From CAWCPR01 sp963797475 (GTDB lineage Bacteria > Chloroflexota > Anaerolineae > Anaerolineales > UBA4823), in the NCBI GenBank assembly GCA_963797475.1, contig CAWCPR010000001.1, positions 620,001-684,000 of the forward strand: DNA of 64,000 nucleotides, given 5' to 3'. The notes below the pieces were generated by a model that was given only the letters and a program-made list of their open reading frames with translations, did no database searches and was not told the origin of the DNA. The translations under genes and the position numbers were made by a program. The first letter of the stretch is position 1; every line of letters starts with the position of its first letter. This document shows, piece by piece, positions 35,583 through 43,974 of the stretch.

Positions 35583-36662
35583 ATGAGCGTAGCAATAATC
35601 ACCGGTTCGGCGGGATTGATCGGCTCTGAAGCAGCCTGCTATTTTGCTGAATCCGGACTGGAAATCGTTGGGATAGATAATAATATGCGCCAGGTGTTCT
35701 TTGGCGAAGACGCCTCGACGCTATGGCAGCGCGACCGGCTTAAATCCACGTTGGGTTCCCGCTACCATCATTACAATTCCGACATTCGCGATTTGGAAAA
35801 CATTTACAAAATATTCAAGCGGTATGGACGCGCCGTCGAATTAGTGATACATGCCGCGGCTCAGCCCTCCCACGATTGGGCGGCCCGCCAACCGCAAACT
35901 GACTTCTCAGTCAACGCAAATGGCAGTCTCAATTTATTGGAAGCCACCCGCCAGTACGCTCCCGAAGCCGTATTCATGTTCACTTCGACCAATAAAGTTT
36001 ACGGTGATGCCCCCAACCGCCTGCCGTTGATCGAGACCCCTACTCGCTGGGAGATCGAACCTAGCCATCCATATGTAAACGGCATCCCTGAGGCTATGTC
36101 AATCGATCAAAGCTTGCACAGCCTTTTCGGAGCATCCAAAGTGGCTGCCGACGTGCTCGTCCAGGAGTACGGCCGCTATTTTGGCCTGAAAACCACCTGT
36201 TTCCGAGGGGGATGCCTTACGGGTCCGAACCATTCTGGAACACAGTTGCATGGTTTCCTGGCGTACTTGATGAAATGCACTGCTACCGGCAGGCCTTATA
36301 CGATATACGGTTACAAGGGCAAGCAGGTGCGCGACAACGTTCACAGCGCCGACTTGATACGAGCGATGGATGAAACCTTCAAAGCGCCTCGTATAGGTGA
36401 AGTTTACAATATGGGGGGTGGACGCTTTAGCAACTGCTCGATGTTGGAAGCCATCCAAATCTGCGAGGAGATTGCCGGTCGAGAGCTGAATTGGAGTTAC
36501 ACGGAGACGAACCGGATTGGTGATCACATTTGGTATATCAGCGACCTGGCAAAATTCATGGGCCACTACCCAACCTGGAAAATCCAGTACGATATCCGCA
36601 CAATTTTGACCGAGATATACGAGCAGAATCGTGAACGCTGGCGTGAAGAAATCAGGGTGTGA
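35583..36662 (+). CDS. NAD-dependent epimerase/dehydratase, CDP-paratose epimerase-like
   Basis: 359 residues, extended SDR fold. ITGSAGLIGSEAA is the NAD-binding loop and GIDNN follows. TSTNKVYGD resembles CDP-paratose/tyvelose epimerases. At the position of the catalytic Y-x3-K the sequence is FGASK, with Phe where Tyr is expected, so the mechanism may differ or another residue may act. FRGGCLTGPNHSGTQLHGFL is a conserved block of this subfamily. aaggag precedes the ATG. Likely modifies a nucleotide sugar for the second polysaccharide. Confidence 0.82.
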   Translation: MSVAIITGSAGLIGSEAACYFAESGLEIVGIDNNMRQVFFGEDASTLWQRDRLKSTLGSRYHHYNSDIRDLENIYKIFKRYGRAVELVIHAAAQPSHDWAARQPQTDFSVNANGSLNLLEATRQYAPEAVFMFTSTNKVYGDAPNRLPLIETPTRWEIEPSHPYVNGIPEAMSIDQSLHSLFGASKVAADVLVQEYGRYFGLKTTCFRGGCLTGPNHSGTQLHGFLAYLMKCTATGRPYTIYGYKGKQVRDNVHSADLIRAMDETFKAPRIGEVYNMGGGRFSNCSMLEAIQICEEIAGRELNWSYTETNRIGDHIWYISDLAKFMGHYPTWKIQYDIRTILTEIYEQNRERWREEIRV

Positions 36663-36714
36663 TTGATGAAGGTTTGGCGCTCTATTGAAATTGTTGGCAG
36701 GCAGAAATCCAGGT

Positions 36715-37521
36715 ATGATTGATGAAGGTAAGAAGAATCTCCTGGGCGTATACATCAACGCAATCGATTATGAAGCTGCGGTAGCGAAGATCATTGCTGC
36801 GGCGAAAAATCATGCCGGGTTGACAGCTTCTGCGATTGCCGTTCACGGCTTGATGACCGGCGTTCTTGACCCGGTCCATCGCTACCGGTTGAACCATCTC
36901 GACCTGCTCACGCCTGATGGACAGCCCGTTCGATGGGCGCTCAACTGGTTGTACGGCAGCCGCTTGTACGACCGGGTTTACGGGCCTCGATTAATGCTCG
37001 ATATCTGCGCTCGCGCCCAGGAAGCCGGTTTACCGATTTACCTTTATGGCAGCCAGGCTCCCGTCATTCAAGCCCTGGTAATGAACCTGCGCTGCCTTTT
37101 CCCAAATCTACCGATCTCCGGGGCGCAGCCTTCCCGCTTTCGGAGTAGCTCAGCAGAAGAAAAGAAGGAGATCATCCAAACCATCTCGCAAAGCAAAGCG
37201 GCGATCACATTCGTCGGCCTGGGCTGCCCACGCCAGGAAGTCTGGATATACGAGTACCATGAATCCCTTTCAATGCCCCTGGTCGCAGTCGGGGCTGCAT
37301 TCGATTTTCATGCCGGCAACCTGCCGCAGGCGCCGGCGCAGATGCAGAGAATGGGCATGGAGTGGATTTACCGGCTGGCGAAAGAGCCAAGACGCCTGTG
37401 GAAACGATATTTGTTGCTCAACCCGTTGTTCTTGTGGTATCTATTCTTACAAAAGAGTGGATTGAGGCATTTTGATCCAGACCTTGCCGAGCTGCCGGTG
37501 GAAGAGCTGCGTTACTCTTAA
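36715..37521 (+). CDS. WecG/TagA/CpsF-family (GT26) glycosyltransferase
   Basis: Start set at ATG 36715 (MIDEGKKNLLGVYINAIDYE); a TTG ten codons upstream is possible. 268 residues. LLTPDGQPVRWALNWLYG holds the conserved Asp of the family, and VGLGCPRQEVWIYEY and VGAAFDFHAGNLPQAP are signature blocks. The C-terminal W-I-Y-R-L...EPRRLWKRY segment is the membrane-binding appendage. Members transfer ManNAc-type sugars to a lipid-linked GlcNAc, which fits WecB upstream. A 240-bp gap separates it from the initiating transferase. Confidence 0.87.
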   Translation: MIDEGKKNLLGVYINAIDYEAAVAKIIAAAKNHAGLTASAIAVHGLMTGVLDPVHRYRLNHLDLLTPDGQPVRWALNWLYGSRLYDRVYGPRLMLDICARAQEAGLPIYLYGSQAPVIQALVMNLRCLFPNLPISGAQPSRFRSSSAEEKKEIIQTISQSKAAITFVGLGCPRQEVWIYEYHESLSMPLVAVGAAFDFHAGNLPQAPAQMQRMGMEWIYRLAKEPRRLWKRYLLLNPLFLWYLFLQKSGLRHFDPDLAELPVEELRYS

Positions 37522-37597
37522 CTTCTTCGAGACTTTACAGGCAATTCGAGATTGCACACCAGGATACAAATGCAACACAAACTGAAATGAATGCGAG

Positions 37598-37603
37598 TAT
37601 AAT
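37598..37603 (+). promoter_or_regulatory. Candidate -10 box before the initiating sugar transferase
   Basis: TATAAT about 160 bp before the TTG start at 37763, in a 241-bp gap with no gene. No clear -35. It would give a leader of about 155 nt. Confidence 0.38.
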
Positions 37604-37762
37604 CAATGCGCTGCGACACACTGCACCGTAGCTTCCCATCTCTGCGAAATCACCTGCAGGGCTGGCAATCCAGATAAAAGCGCCCATTCGATCAAAATGA
37701 CTAACCACCATCTTTTTCTCCGGATTGCCGCCCTTCCGCGCTGAAACAGAGGGAGGTCAGGA

Positions 37763-39175
37763 TTGTTTCGCCGGTTTTCAACCAATTTCGCCCTGTTCTC
37801 TATCGGGCTGGACGCCTTTTTGGTGGCCGGCTCGCTTTGGATCGCCTCCCATATACGCCCCCTGCTCAGCTCGCTGTCCTTTGCCGCGACGGTAGATCAG
37901 AGCATGCAGGTTCCGGTAATCTTGTATCCGATCTTCGCCTTCACCTGGGTGGCGATCCTGATGCTGCTTTCCATCTATGATAGTCGCCGCAACTTGCGTG
38001 TAACCGATGAGTTGGGTACATTGACACTTGGCGTCGTCATGGCGGCTGTATCGCTGGCAGGGACGCTCTACCTTTCTTATCGCGAAGTCTCACGCCTGCT
38101 CTTCCTGGGATTTCTCCTGCTGACCTACGCGGGTATGATCACCTGGAGACTGGCAATACGCCTGGTATTCCACAGCGAAAACGGTTGGAATATGCAGCAG
38201 CGCCGTGTGTTAATCGCCGGTGCAGGGCCGGTCGGCTTAAGACTTCAAGAACAGATTAATCGGCTGCCTTTCCTGGGACTCATCGTTACAGGTTTTCTGG
38301 ATGACGACCCGAAGAAACGCGCCCAAAGAGAGGATATCCTTGGCAGCCTGGAACAGGCCCGCCACATTATCGAGCAGAAAGATATCCAGGACGTGGTGAT
38401 CGCTCTTCCGGGGCGTGCTTATGCCCGGGCGAGCCGTCTGGTGGCGGAATTGCACGACCTGCCCGTCAAAGTCTGGGTGATCCCGGATTATTTCCATCTT
38501 ACGTTGCATAAAGCCGTGGTGGAAGATTTCGCCGGTATCCCGATGCTCGATCTGCGCGCCCCAGCCCTGACTGATTACCAGCGCATGGTTAAACGCGCCT
38601 TCGACCTCGTGATCACGCTTCTCTTGATGCCCCCAGCGCTGCTGGCAATGGGTATCATCGCCCTGGCCATCCGCCTGGAAGGTCCCGGGCAGGTGATATT
38701 CAATCAGGTGCGAGTAGGGGAAAACGGCCGCCTGTTCGAGATTTACAAGTTTCGAACCATGGTGCCCAATGCCGAAAACCTGCGCGAAGTGGTCGAATAT
38801 ATCGATGAAAACGGCAACCTGATTCACAAGACCCCCTACGACCCACGCGTGACCCGTGTCGGGAGTTTCTTGCGGCGGACGAGCCTGGATGAGCTGCCGC
38901 AGTTATTTAATATTCTGCGCGGAGAGATGAGCCTGGTCGGGCCAAGGCCAGAGCTGCCTTACCTGGTGGAAAAATATGAGCCCTGGCAGCACAAGCGTTT
39001 CGCTGTTCCTCCCGGGCTGACCGGTTGGTGGCAGGTCAATGGGCGCAGTGATAAACCTATGCACTTGCACACTGAAGACGACTTGTATTACGTACAAAAC
39101 TACTCCCTGCTGCTCGACCTGCAGATCCTCATCAAGACGGTTTGGGTCGTTCTGTATCACAAAGGGGCTTATTGA
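37763..39175 (+). CDS. Initiating polyprenyl-phosphate sugar phosphotransferase (WbaP/WcaJ type)
   Basis: 470 residues from a TTG start preceded by gggaggt. Four N-terminal membrane helices (to about 140) lead to a Rossmann-like CoA-binding_3 domain (VLIAGAGPVGLRLQEQ). Then comes the catalytic bacterial sugar transferase domain: KRAFDLVITLLL re-entrant helix, IYKFRTMVPNA, RRTSLDELPQLFNILRGEMS with its Asp-Glu pair, and LVGPRPE. It moves a hexose-1-phosphate from a UDP-sugar to undecaprenyl phosphate, the first step of repeat-unit synthesis. The next gene starts within its stop (TTGA). Confidence 0.9.
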   Translation: MFRRFSTNFALFSIGLDAFLVAGSLWIASHIRPLLSSLSFAATVDQSMQVPVILYPIFAFTWVAILMLLSIYDSRRNLRVTDELGTLTLGVVMAAVSLAGTLYLSYREVSRLLFLGFLLLTYAGMITWRLAIRLVFHSENGWNMQQRRVLIAGAGPVGLRLQEQINRLPFLGLIVTGFLDDDPKKRAQREDILGSLEQARHIIEQKDIQDVVIALPGRAYARASRLVAELHDLPVKVWVIPDYFHLTLHKAVVEDFAGIPMLDLRAPALTDYQRMVKRAFDLVITLLLMPPALLAMGIIALAIRLEGPGQVIFNQVRVGENGRLFEIYKFRTMVPNAENLREVVEYIDENGNLIHKTPYDPRVTRVGSFLRRTSLDELPQLFNILRGEMSLVGPRPELPYLVEKYEPWQHKRFAVPPGLTGWWQVNGRSDKPMHLHTEDDLYYVQNYSLLLDLQILIKTVWVVLYHKGAY

Positions 39176-41082
39176 GACCGAGGCTGGCCTCAATCGCCGC
39201 GCCCGAGAACCGCGAGCGCTATTTATTCTGGCTGGTTTTCCTGGCGGGCCTGCTTAACGGCCTGCTTTACATTTTTATCATTCCCCCCTGGCAACATTAC
39301 GACGAGCCCACCCAGTTTGAATATGCCTGGCTGATTGCAAACCGCCCCGGCTTACCCAATCCTGGCGACTATGACCAGTCAATGCGCCGAGAGCTGGCTG
39401 CCTCCATGGTAGAACATGGCTTCTTCAGAGACATGGACATCCAGCCGGACTTGCTCGCCCAATCTGAACCGGTCTGGATAGGGATATCGCAAACAGGCGA
39501 CCCGCCTCTCTATTATTGGCTGGCAGCCTTGCCTCTGCGGCTGCTGCGCTGGAACGACGTTACACTGCAGCTTTACGCCGCCAGGAACGTATCACTTCTC
39601 TTCTTCATGATTACCTTGCTGGCGGCTTATGGCGTCGCCGGCGCGCTGCGCCTGAGCCCGGCCTGGTTGTTACCCGCCATGCTTGCTTTGTCGCCCGGAT
39701 TCGTCGATTTGATGACCTCGGTTAACAACGATGTCGGCGCGGTTGCATTCTTTTCGCTGTTCCTTTGGAGCGGTATACGCCTGGTGCGAGGTGGGTTCCA
39801 TTGGCCCAGTCTGGTTGGTCTGCTGGCGAGTGCGGCCGGCTGCTTCTGGACGAAGAATACAGCCGTCGTTGCCGTACCCCTGGCTGCACTGGCTATTGTT
39901 CTGGCAGGCTTTCCTGGTGCTCGGCGCAAAGTTGCCTGGGGACTGCTCCTGGCGGGGGCATTGGCGGCGGGTTTGGCCCTGTTTTCGGGTGGAGGTGTGG
40001 CCCACTGGACGCCTCAGCCCGGCCAGAGCGCAACTGAGCGGGGCGCGATCCACCAGACCCCACTTGGCTTTCAAGCCTTTCGCCTGGTTGTTCAGCCAAA
40101 AGCCTCAACCCCGGCTCTGTACCAGATCCTCAGCGGCGACCAGATCCAACAATTGATCGGCCAACCTTTGACCATCGGCGCCTGGATTTGGGCTTCAAAT
40201 CCAACCAGCGCCTTGCCGCCGTACCTGCAGGGCGATGGCGCTTCAAAGCCGGAGGTGGCGCCGGTGGGCATGCAACCCATATTCGTCGCTTACCATACCT
40301 CCATAACAGACAGCCGCGAACGCCTTCTTTTTTTGGCTCCAGCAGCCAGCGAACAAGAAGGCCAGTTAGAAATTTACTACGATGGCGTGGTGCTGGCGAC
40401 TGGCAGCTTCCCCCTGGATGTCCCGCCGGAATTTGACGACCAAAATGCCAAGAGCGGCACATGGGCCGGACAACCCTTCACCAACCTGGTTCAAAACCCC
40501 TCCGCCGAGCAAGCCTGGCCCAGGGTGCGCCCGGCTACGGCCGATTTCCTGGCGGGATTTTTCCCCAGCCGGCCGGAGCTGGCGCTGACCGCCTTGCTGG
40601 AATGGCCCAAGGCGGTCTGGTATTACCGGGCCGCAGCCCGCAACTTGTTTATCACCTGGTGGGCCAGGTTCGGTTGGGGTCACGTGCCCTTGCTCGGCTT
40701 TCATCCTTACCTGGTGCTGGGCTGTTTGAGCCTGGCGGGGTTAGCGGGCGCGCTGGTTTTCGTGTGGCGAAGAAAAGCCTGCTTGCCTTGGGATGCCGTG
40801 ATTTTGCTCGCCCTGGCGCTGATCTATCTGTGGGGCGCGGCCCTTTTGCGTGGCGTAGGCTCGTTGACTGGAGAAGTATTCATACCGGCAGCTCGCTATG
40901 CCGCCCCGGCGATCCTTCCGACCGCCCTGATGCTCCTCAGCGGCTGGCGGGAGATTTTTTTCATGGGCGAGCGCAGGCTGGACCTGCCGCCGAATGCGAA
41001 AGCGATCTCTTTCTGGGTGTTTTTCTTGAGCATGAATTTTTTTGGGATCACCAGTATCCTTGTGTTTTATTACCTGGTTTAG
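39172..41082 (+). CDS. Large polytopic membrane protein, GT-C / DUF2142-like
   Basis: Start set at the TTG overlapping the previous stop; an ATG at 39142 lies inside the upstream gene. 636 residues. After the first membrane helix comes IIPPWQHYDEPTQFEYA, an acidic first-loop motif like that of GT-C and DUF2142 proteins. About eight helices follow, then a large soluble loop of roughly 200 residues (about 280-470), and four more helices. Possibly an extracytoplasmic sugar transferase using polyprenyl-phosphate donors; acceptor unknown. Confidence 0.72.
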   Translation: MRPRLASIAAPENRERYLFWLVFLAGLLNGLLYIFIIPPWQHYDEPTQFEYAWLIANRPGLPNPGDYDQSMRRELAASMVEHGFFRDMDIQPDLLAQSEPVWIGISQTGDPPLYYWLAALPLRLLRWNDVTLQLYAARNVSLLFFMITLLAAYGVAGALRLSPAWLLPAMLALSPGFVDLMTSVNNDVGAVAFFSLFLWSGIRLVRGGFHWPSLVGLLASAAGCFWTKNTAVVAVPLAALAIVLAGFPGARRKVAWGLLLAGALAAGLALFSGGGVAHWTPQPGQSATERGAIHQTPLGFQAFRLVVQPKASTPALYQILSGDQIQQLIGQPLTIGAWIWASNPTSALPPYLQGDGASKPEVAPVGMQPIFVAYHTSITDSRERLLFLAPAASEQEGQLEIYYDGVVLATGSFPLDVPPEFDDQNAKSGTWAGQPFTNLVQNPSAEQAWPRVRPATADFLAGFFPSRPELALTALLEWPKAVWYYRAAARNLFITWWARFGWGHVPLLGFHPYLVLGCLSLAGLAGALVFVWRRKACLPWDAVILLALALIYLWGAALLRGVGSLTGEVFIPAARYAAPAILPTALMLLSGWREIFFMGERRLDLPPNAKAISFWVFFLSMNFFGITSILVFYYLV

Positions 41083-41110
41083 GTTGGATGTATTTCGACA
41101 CTTTCGAAGG

Positions 41111-41139
41111 TTGACGCTGAGATTGAGCCGCGGTAAAAT
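41111..41139 (+). promoter_or_regulatory. Sigma70-type promoter of tRNA-Gly
   Basis: TTGACG (41111-41116), 17-bp spacer, TAAAAT (41134-41139), with the tRNA starting 12 bp further on. This spacing and quality are expected for a stable-RNA promoter. Confidence 0.8.
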
Positions 41140-41151
41140 TCACCCACTTTC

Positions 41152-41223
41152 GCGGGCATAGTTCAGTGGTAGAACGTCACCTTCCCAAGGTGAATGTCGC
41201 GGGTTCGAGTCCCGCTGCCCGCT
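41152..41223 (+). tRNA. tRNA-Gly (anticodon CCC)
   Basis: 72 nt folding as a complete cloverleaf: acceptor arm gcgggca/tgcccgc, D arm with agtggtaga, anticodon stem tcacc/ggtga around loop ttcccaa, and T arm gcggg-ttcgagt-cccgc. CCA is not encoded (the next bases are ctg after discriminator t). The loop gives anticodon CCC, reading GGG. It has its own promoter immediately upstream. Confidence 0.93.
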
Positions 41224-41243
41224 CTGGCAAATTGTATCCATCA

Positions 41244-42401
41244 CTACTGACAGCCGGGTCGTGTGTTTGGAATGATGGTGTAATTGAAGGGTTTTGCATA
41301 GTTGGAAAAATAGCTCACATCCTTCAAAAACTCGTACTGGCCCCCAAAAAATTGGTCAAAGATCAGCCGGAAGGTATTGACCGGCGAGATATTTTTATAG
41401 ACCTGCCTGGTACCATAATCCGGCACATAATAGGCGTTTAATATCGTCATACGGCTGGGCGGAGGCAATTCAACCCCACCGTGGTCGCCCTGGATCACGA
41501 TTATTGGTTTCGTCGCCGATTTATCCAGGATCGTCTTCAACAGCGGAATGAGCTGCTTATTCAAATAGACCACCTGGTTGCGATAGCCGATTTTTGGATC
41601 TTGCTCATAATCGATAAATTCCCCATCCGGCCCAAAGACATAAGGTGGATGGGGGATAACCAGGTGGGCGAAAACGAACTTAGGGCCCGGAAGCGACGGC
41701 AGGCCAGCTAATTGGTCCAGGTCGTACAGGATCAGATCGCGATGGACACGGTTTGGATTGTCAAAATCGGGCTTCAGAAAACCAGGCAGCTTGATCGCCG
41801 CATCCGTGAGCAGCAAACCCGCCGAGTTCTTCAGCAAGGTCAGCTCAAATCCGTTGAGCCCGGCGCCAATTTGCAGCGTTCCGCGGGCAGAGGTGGGTGA
41901 AAGGTAGACGCTGGCGTCATCCCATTCGGTGGTTTTAAATCCAGTCGCAAATGCCACAGTTTTGTAGCCAAGGTTCTCTAAGGACTGCCGGACCAGGCTG
42001 TGGCGGATCATCGGTTGTATCCCTGTTCGAGTCGTGTTCTCCGGATTGAAATGTTGGCTGAGCGCCTCGAGATAGTTGATGTTTAGTGAGGATGCCAGGG
42101 ACAACTGGGTCTGCGCATAATTGCTCTGGCTGCAGGTGCCGACGAAAAATCCCAGTTCATTTAATTGCTTCAGGAAGGGGGTGTTATCCAGGCCGTATTG
42201 TTCCAATAACTGGTCGTCGCGGGTGTAGGCATCCAGAATAAAATAGTAAATATCAGGGGCAGGCCGATCCACCGGAACATGCAGGTTCGCAATACTTTGC
42301 CTGTTTATACCTGCTCCAGTCGCAGCCTCCTGAGTGCGAAAGCCATACACGCCAATTTGAACTAAGGGGGTTAGCAATGCGATGACTGCCACCAGGTTCA
42401 A
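41244..42401 (-). CDS. Alkaline-phosphatase-superfamily (sulfatase-like) domain, C-terminal part of a frameshifted gene
   Basis: 385 residues in frame from a TTG at 42401, but this is the continuation of the membrane part at 42253-42843. The extracytoplasmic domain starts DIYYFILDAYTRDDQLLEQY (metal-binding Asp), with YAQTQLSLASS providing a likely Thr nucleophile. FAHLVIPHPPYVFGP and IQGDHGGVELPP provide the other metal ligands. It resembles LTA-synthase/phosphoethanolamine-transferase-like enzymes, which transfer or hydrolyse phosphate or sulfate esters on envelope polymers. The exact reaction cannot be told from sequence. Confidence 0.75.
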   Translation of the reverse strand: MNLVAVIALLTPLVQIGVYGFRTQEAATGAGINRQSIANLHVPVDRPAPDIYYFILDAYTRDDQLLEQYGLDNTPFLKQLNELGFFVGTCSQSNYAQTQLSLASSLNINYLEALSQHFNPENTTRTGIQPMIRHSLVRQSLENLGYKTVAFATGFKTTEWDDASVYLSPTSARGTLQIGAGLNGFELTLLKNSAGLLLTDAAIKLPGFLKPDFDNPNRVHRDLILYDLDQLAGLPSLPGPKFVFAHLVIPHPPYVFGPDGEFIDYEQDPKIGYRNQVVYLNKQLIPLLKTILDKSATKPIIVIQGDHGGVELPPPSRMTILNAYYVPDYGTRQVYKNISPVNTFRLIFDQFFGGQYEFLKDVSYFSNYAKPFNYTIIPNTRPGCQ

Positions 42402-42843
42402 ATAAACTTGCCGCGCCGCGCAACTTGTTCCTTTTTCTCGCTAACCACCAAATGAAAATGACCAGCGCCGCCAGCCATACCGGGGCGAAAATGCGATGGC
42501 GGACCAGGCTGCCGCCAGCCAGGTTCAAACCTTTCAGAAAACTGTATACATTGCCGTATGAAAATAACAGGATCAACACCCCGGTTGTACCTACCGCCGC
42601 GGTATCCCAATCCTTGAACAACCACCGGAAAACGAATAGCAGGAAGGCGCACAACACCAGGCAAAAGACCAGGGCTCGGATTGCAACGACCGGCCTGATC
42701 TCTTCAATGTTGTGCCCGAGGAGATCCAGGACGGGAAAAGCCGCGAAGAGGAATGGGTGGAATGGGAGCACGCTGATCCGGTCCAGGAAGCTGAAAAACA
42801 ACGGCTTCGTTAGCCTGTTAGAAGCAGCTTTTTCATTGTTCAT
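42253..42843 (-). CDS. Membrane domain of sulfatase-like protein, N-terminal part (frameshifted)
   Basis: ATG at 42843 opens a frame with four or five membrane helices (about 28-50, 56-76, 85-105, 118-140). After WWLARKRNKLR, the sequence leaves the homologous frame: the last 40 residues (to 42253) are out of frame relative to the catalytic domain. A shift of one base in the GC-rich run near 42411-42420 gives RKRNKLR...RQVYLNLVAVIALLTPLV, which supplies the final helix and joins the AlkP-like domain. Topology then matches the usual five-helix plus outer catalytic domain arrangement. Confidence 0.72.
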   Translation of the reverse strand: MNNEKAASNRLTKPLFFSFLDRISVLPFHPFLFAAFPVLDLLGHNIEEIRPVVAIRALVFCLVLCAFLLFVFRWLFKDWDTAAVGTTGVLILLFSYGNVYSFLKGLNLAGGSLVRHRIFAPVWLAALVIFIWWLARKRNKLRGAASLFEPGGSHRIANPLSSNWRVWLSHSGGCDWSRYKQAKYCEPACSGGSACP

Positions 42844-42973
42844 ACAACAAGTTTACTCCTGTTTTCCCATAGGTGACCTTTGTCATCCTAATATCAATAA
42901 ACTTGTGATTCATTGGTTACTGCGATCGATGCGCTTTAATGCTACAATATTATTTGTGGAGGACTATCGTTTT

Positions 42974-43354
42974 ATGGGATACAGTACAAGTATTCTGTAC
43001 GTCGAAGACAACCCTGAAAACCGCCTGCTCGTCAGGCGAATTTTGCAAGCCGAGGGCTTTGATGTGCTCGAGGCAAGCGACGCAGCCCAGGCATTGGATG
43101 TCATTAACACCCGGCTCCCTGACCTGATCTTAATGGATATCAATATGCCAGACATGGACGGGTTTACGCTGACCGCTCGCTTGAAAGCCATGCCGGAGCT
43201 GCGCAGAGTCCCCGTTATTGCTTTGACAGCCAACGTGATGAAGGGCGACCGGGAGCGCACCCTGGATGCTGGTTGTGATGGCTACATCCAAAAACCGATC
43301 GACGTCGATAACCTCCCCGTTCAAATCAATCGTTTTCTTGCCGAGAAGAGGTAA
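42974..43354 (+). CDS. Stand-alone receiver protein (CheY/DivK-like)
   Basis: 126 residues. The start is ATG 42974; the frame is open far upstream but there it overlaps the opposite-strand gene. A single REC domain: VEDN at 10-13 (acidic Mg site), phosphorylatable Asp55 in LILMDINMPDMDG, ALTAN with the switch Thr at about 85, and Lys107 in QKPID. There is no output domain, so it probably acts as a phosphate shuttle or by protein binding. First gene of the signalling cluster; its stop is 3 bp before the next receiver. Confidence 0.88.
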   Translation: MGYSTSILYVEDNPENRLLVRRILQAEGFDVLEASDAAQALDVINTRLPDLILMDINMPDMDGFTLTARLKAMPELRRVPVIALTANVMKGDRERTLDAGCDGYIQKPIDVDNLPVQINRFLAEKR

Positions 43355-43357
43355 TCC

Positions 43358-43852
43358 GTGGTTCGAAACGAAACGCAGTTTTCCAATGCTGATTCATCTG
43401 CCGATCCGAGTTCCCAAGCAGCAGGGGGACAACAGGCATCCCGGAAAAACGCGATCCCGCAGGATGCCACCGTGCTGGTCGTAGAAGACAATGTCGCGAA
43501 TTTCGTCTTGATCGCACGTATGTTGGGATACATGGGCATCCATTGTGAATGGAAAACTTCCGGTTATGAAGTCGTCGAATACGCCGACACCCTGCCGCGC
43601 CTGGATTTGATCCTGATGGATATCCGCCTTCCCTATGAAGATGGCTATGGCGCATTACGCAAAATCCGATCCTCCTCCACTTTAAAAGAAACCAAGGTAG
43701 TAGCGGTCACCGCCGAAGCAAGCTCCGAACAGATGCGCAAAGCTCGCGAAGCAAAATTTGACGGGTTCCTGGGGAAGCCGCTCGATCCCGACCGTTTCCC
43801 CGATCAAATCCGGCGAATCCTTTCCGGCGACCCGGTATGGGAGTTAAGCTAA
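43358..43852 (+). CDS. Stand-alone receiver protein with N-terminal extension
   Basis: 164 residues, GTG start. About 35 Ser/Gln-rich residues precede one REC domain: VVEDN at 41-45, Asp88 in LILMDIRLPYEDG, AVTAE with the switch Thr at about 118, and Lys140 in GKPLD. All catalytic positions are intact. No output domain. It pairs with the receiver just upstream; the two differ enough to suggest separate partners. Confidence 0.86.
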   Translation: MVRNETQFSNADSSADPSSQAAGGQQASRKNAIPQDATVLVVEDNVANFVLIARMLGYMGIHCEWKTSGYEVVEYADTLPRLDLILMDIRLPYEDGYGALRKIRSSSTLKETKVVAVTAEASSEQMRKAREAKFDGFLGKPLDPDRFPDQIRRILSGDPVWELS

Positions 43853-43974
43853 GGGGCAAAACAAACCACGGTTTTCATTTATGAAGTTTTCAATACTGTA
43901 AGAAAACCCTCACAATCGCACGATAGGGTTGATAATCCCCTAAAATACTCTTATTAACAGCAAGGAGTTGTACT

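Noticed and set aside
37603..37785. Short minus-strand frame of 60 codons before the initiating transferase
   Set aside because: No ribosome-binding site, no domain and partial overlap with the start of a strong gene.
41152..42843. Integrated element at tRNA-Gly
   Set aside because: No integrase, no repeat of the tRNA 3' end and no mobile genes nearby.
42425..42973. Long upstream extension of the first receiver frame
   Set aside because: It runs antisense through the sulfatase-like membrane gene; the REC domain starts exactly at the ATG 42974.
43929..43957. TTGATA-N17-TATTAA promoter-like pair before the first receptor gene
   Set aside because: Transcription would start inside or next to the Shine-Dalgarno at 43962-43967, leaving no usable ribosome-binding site.
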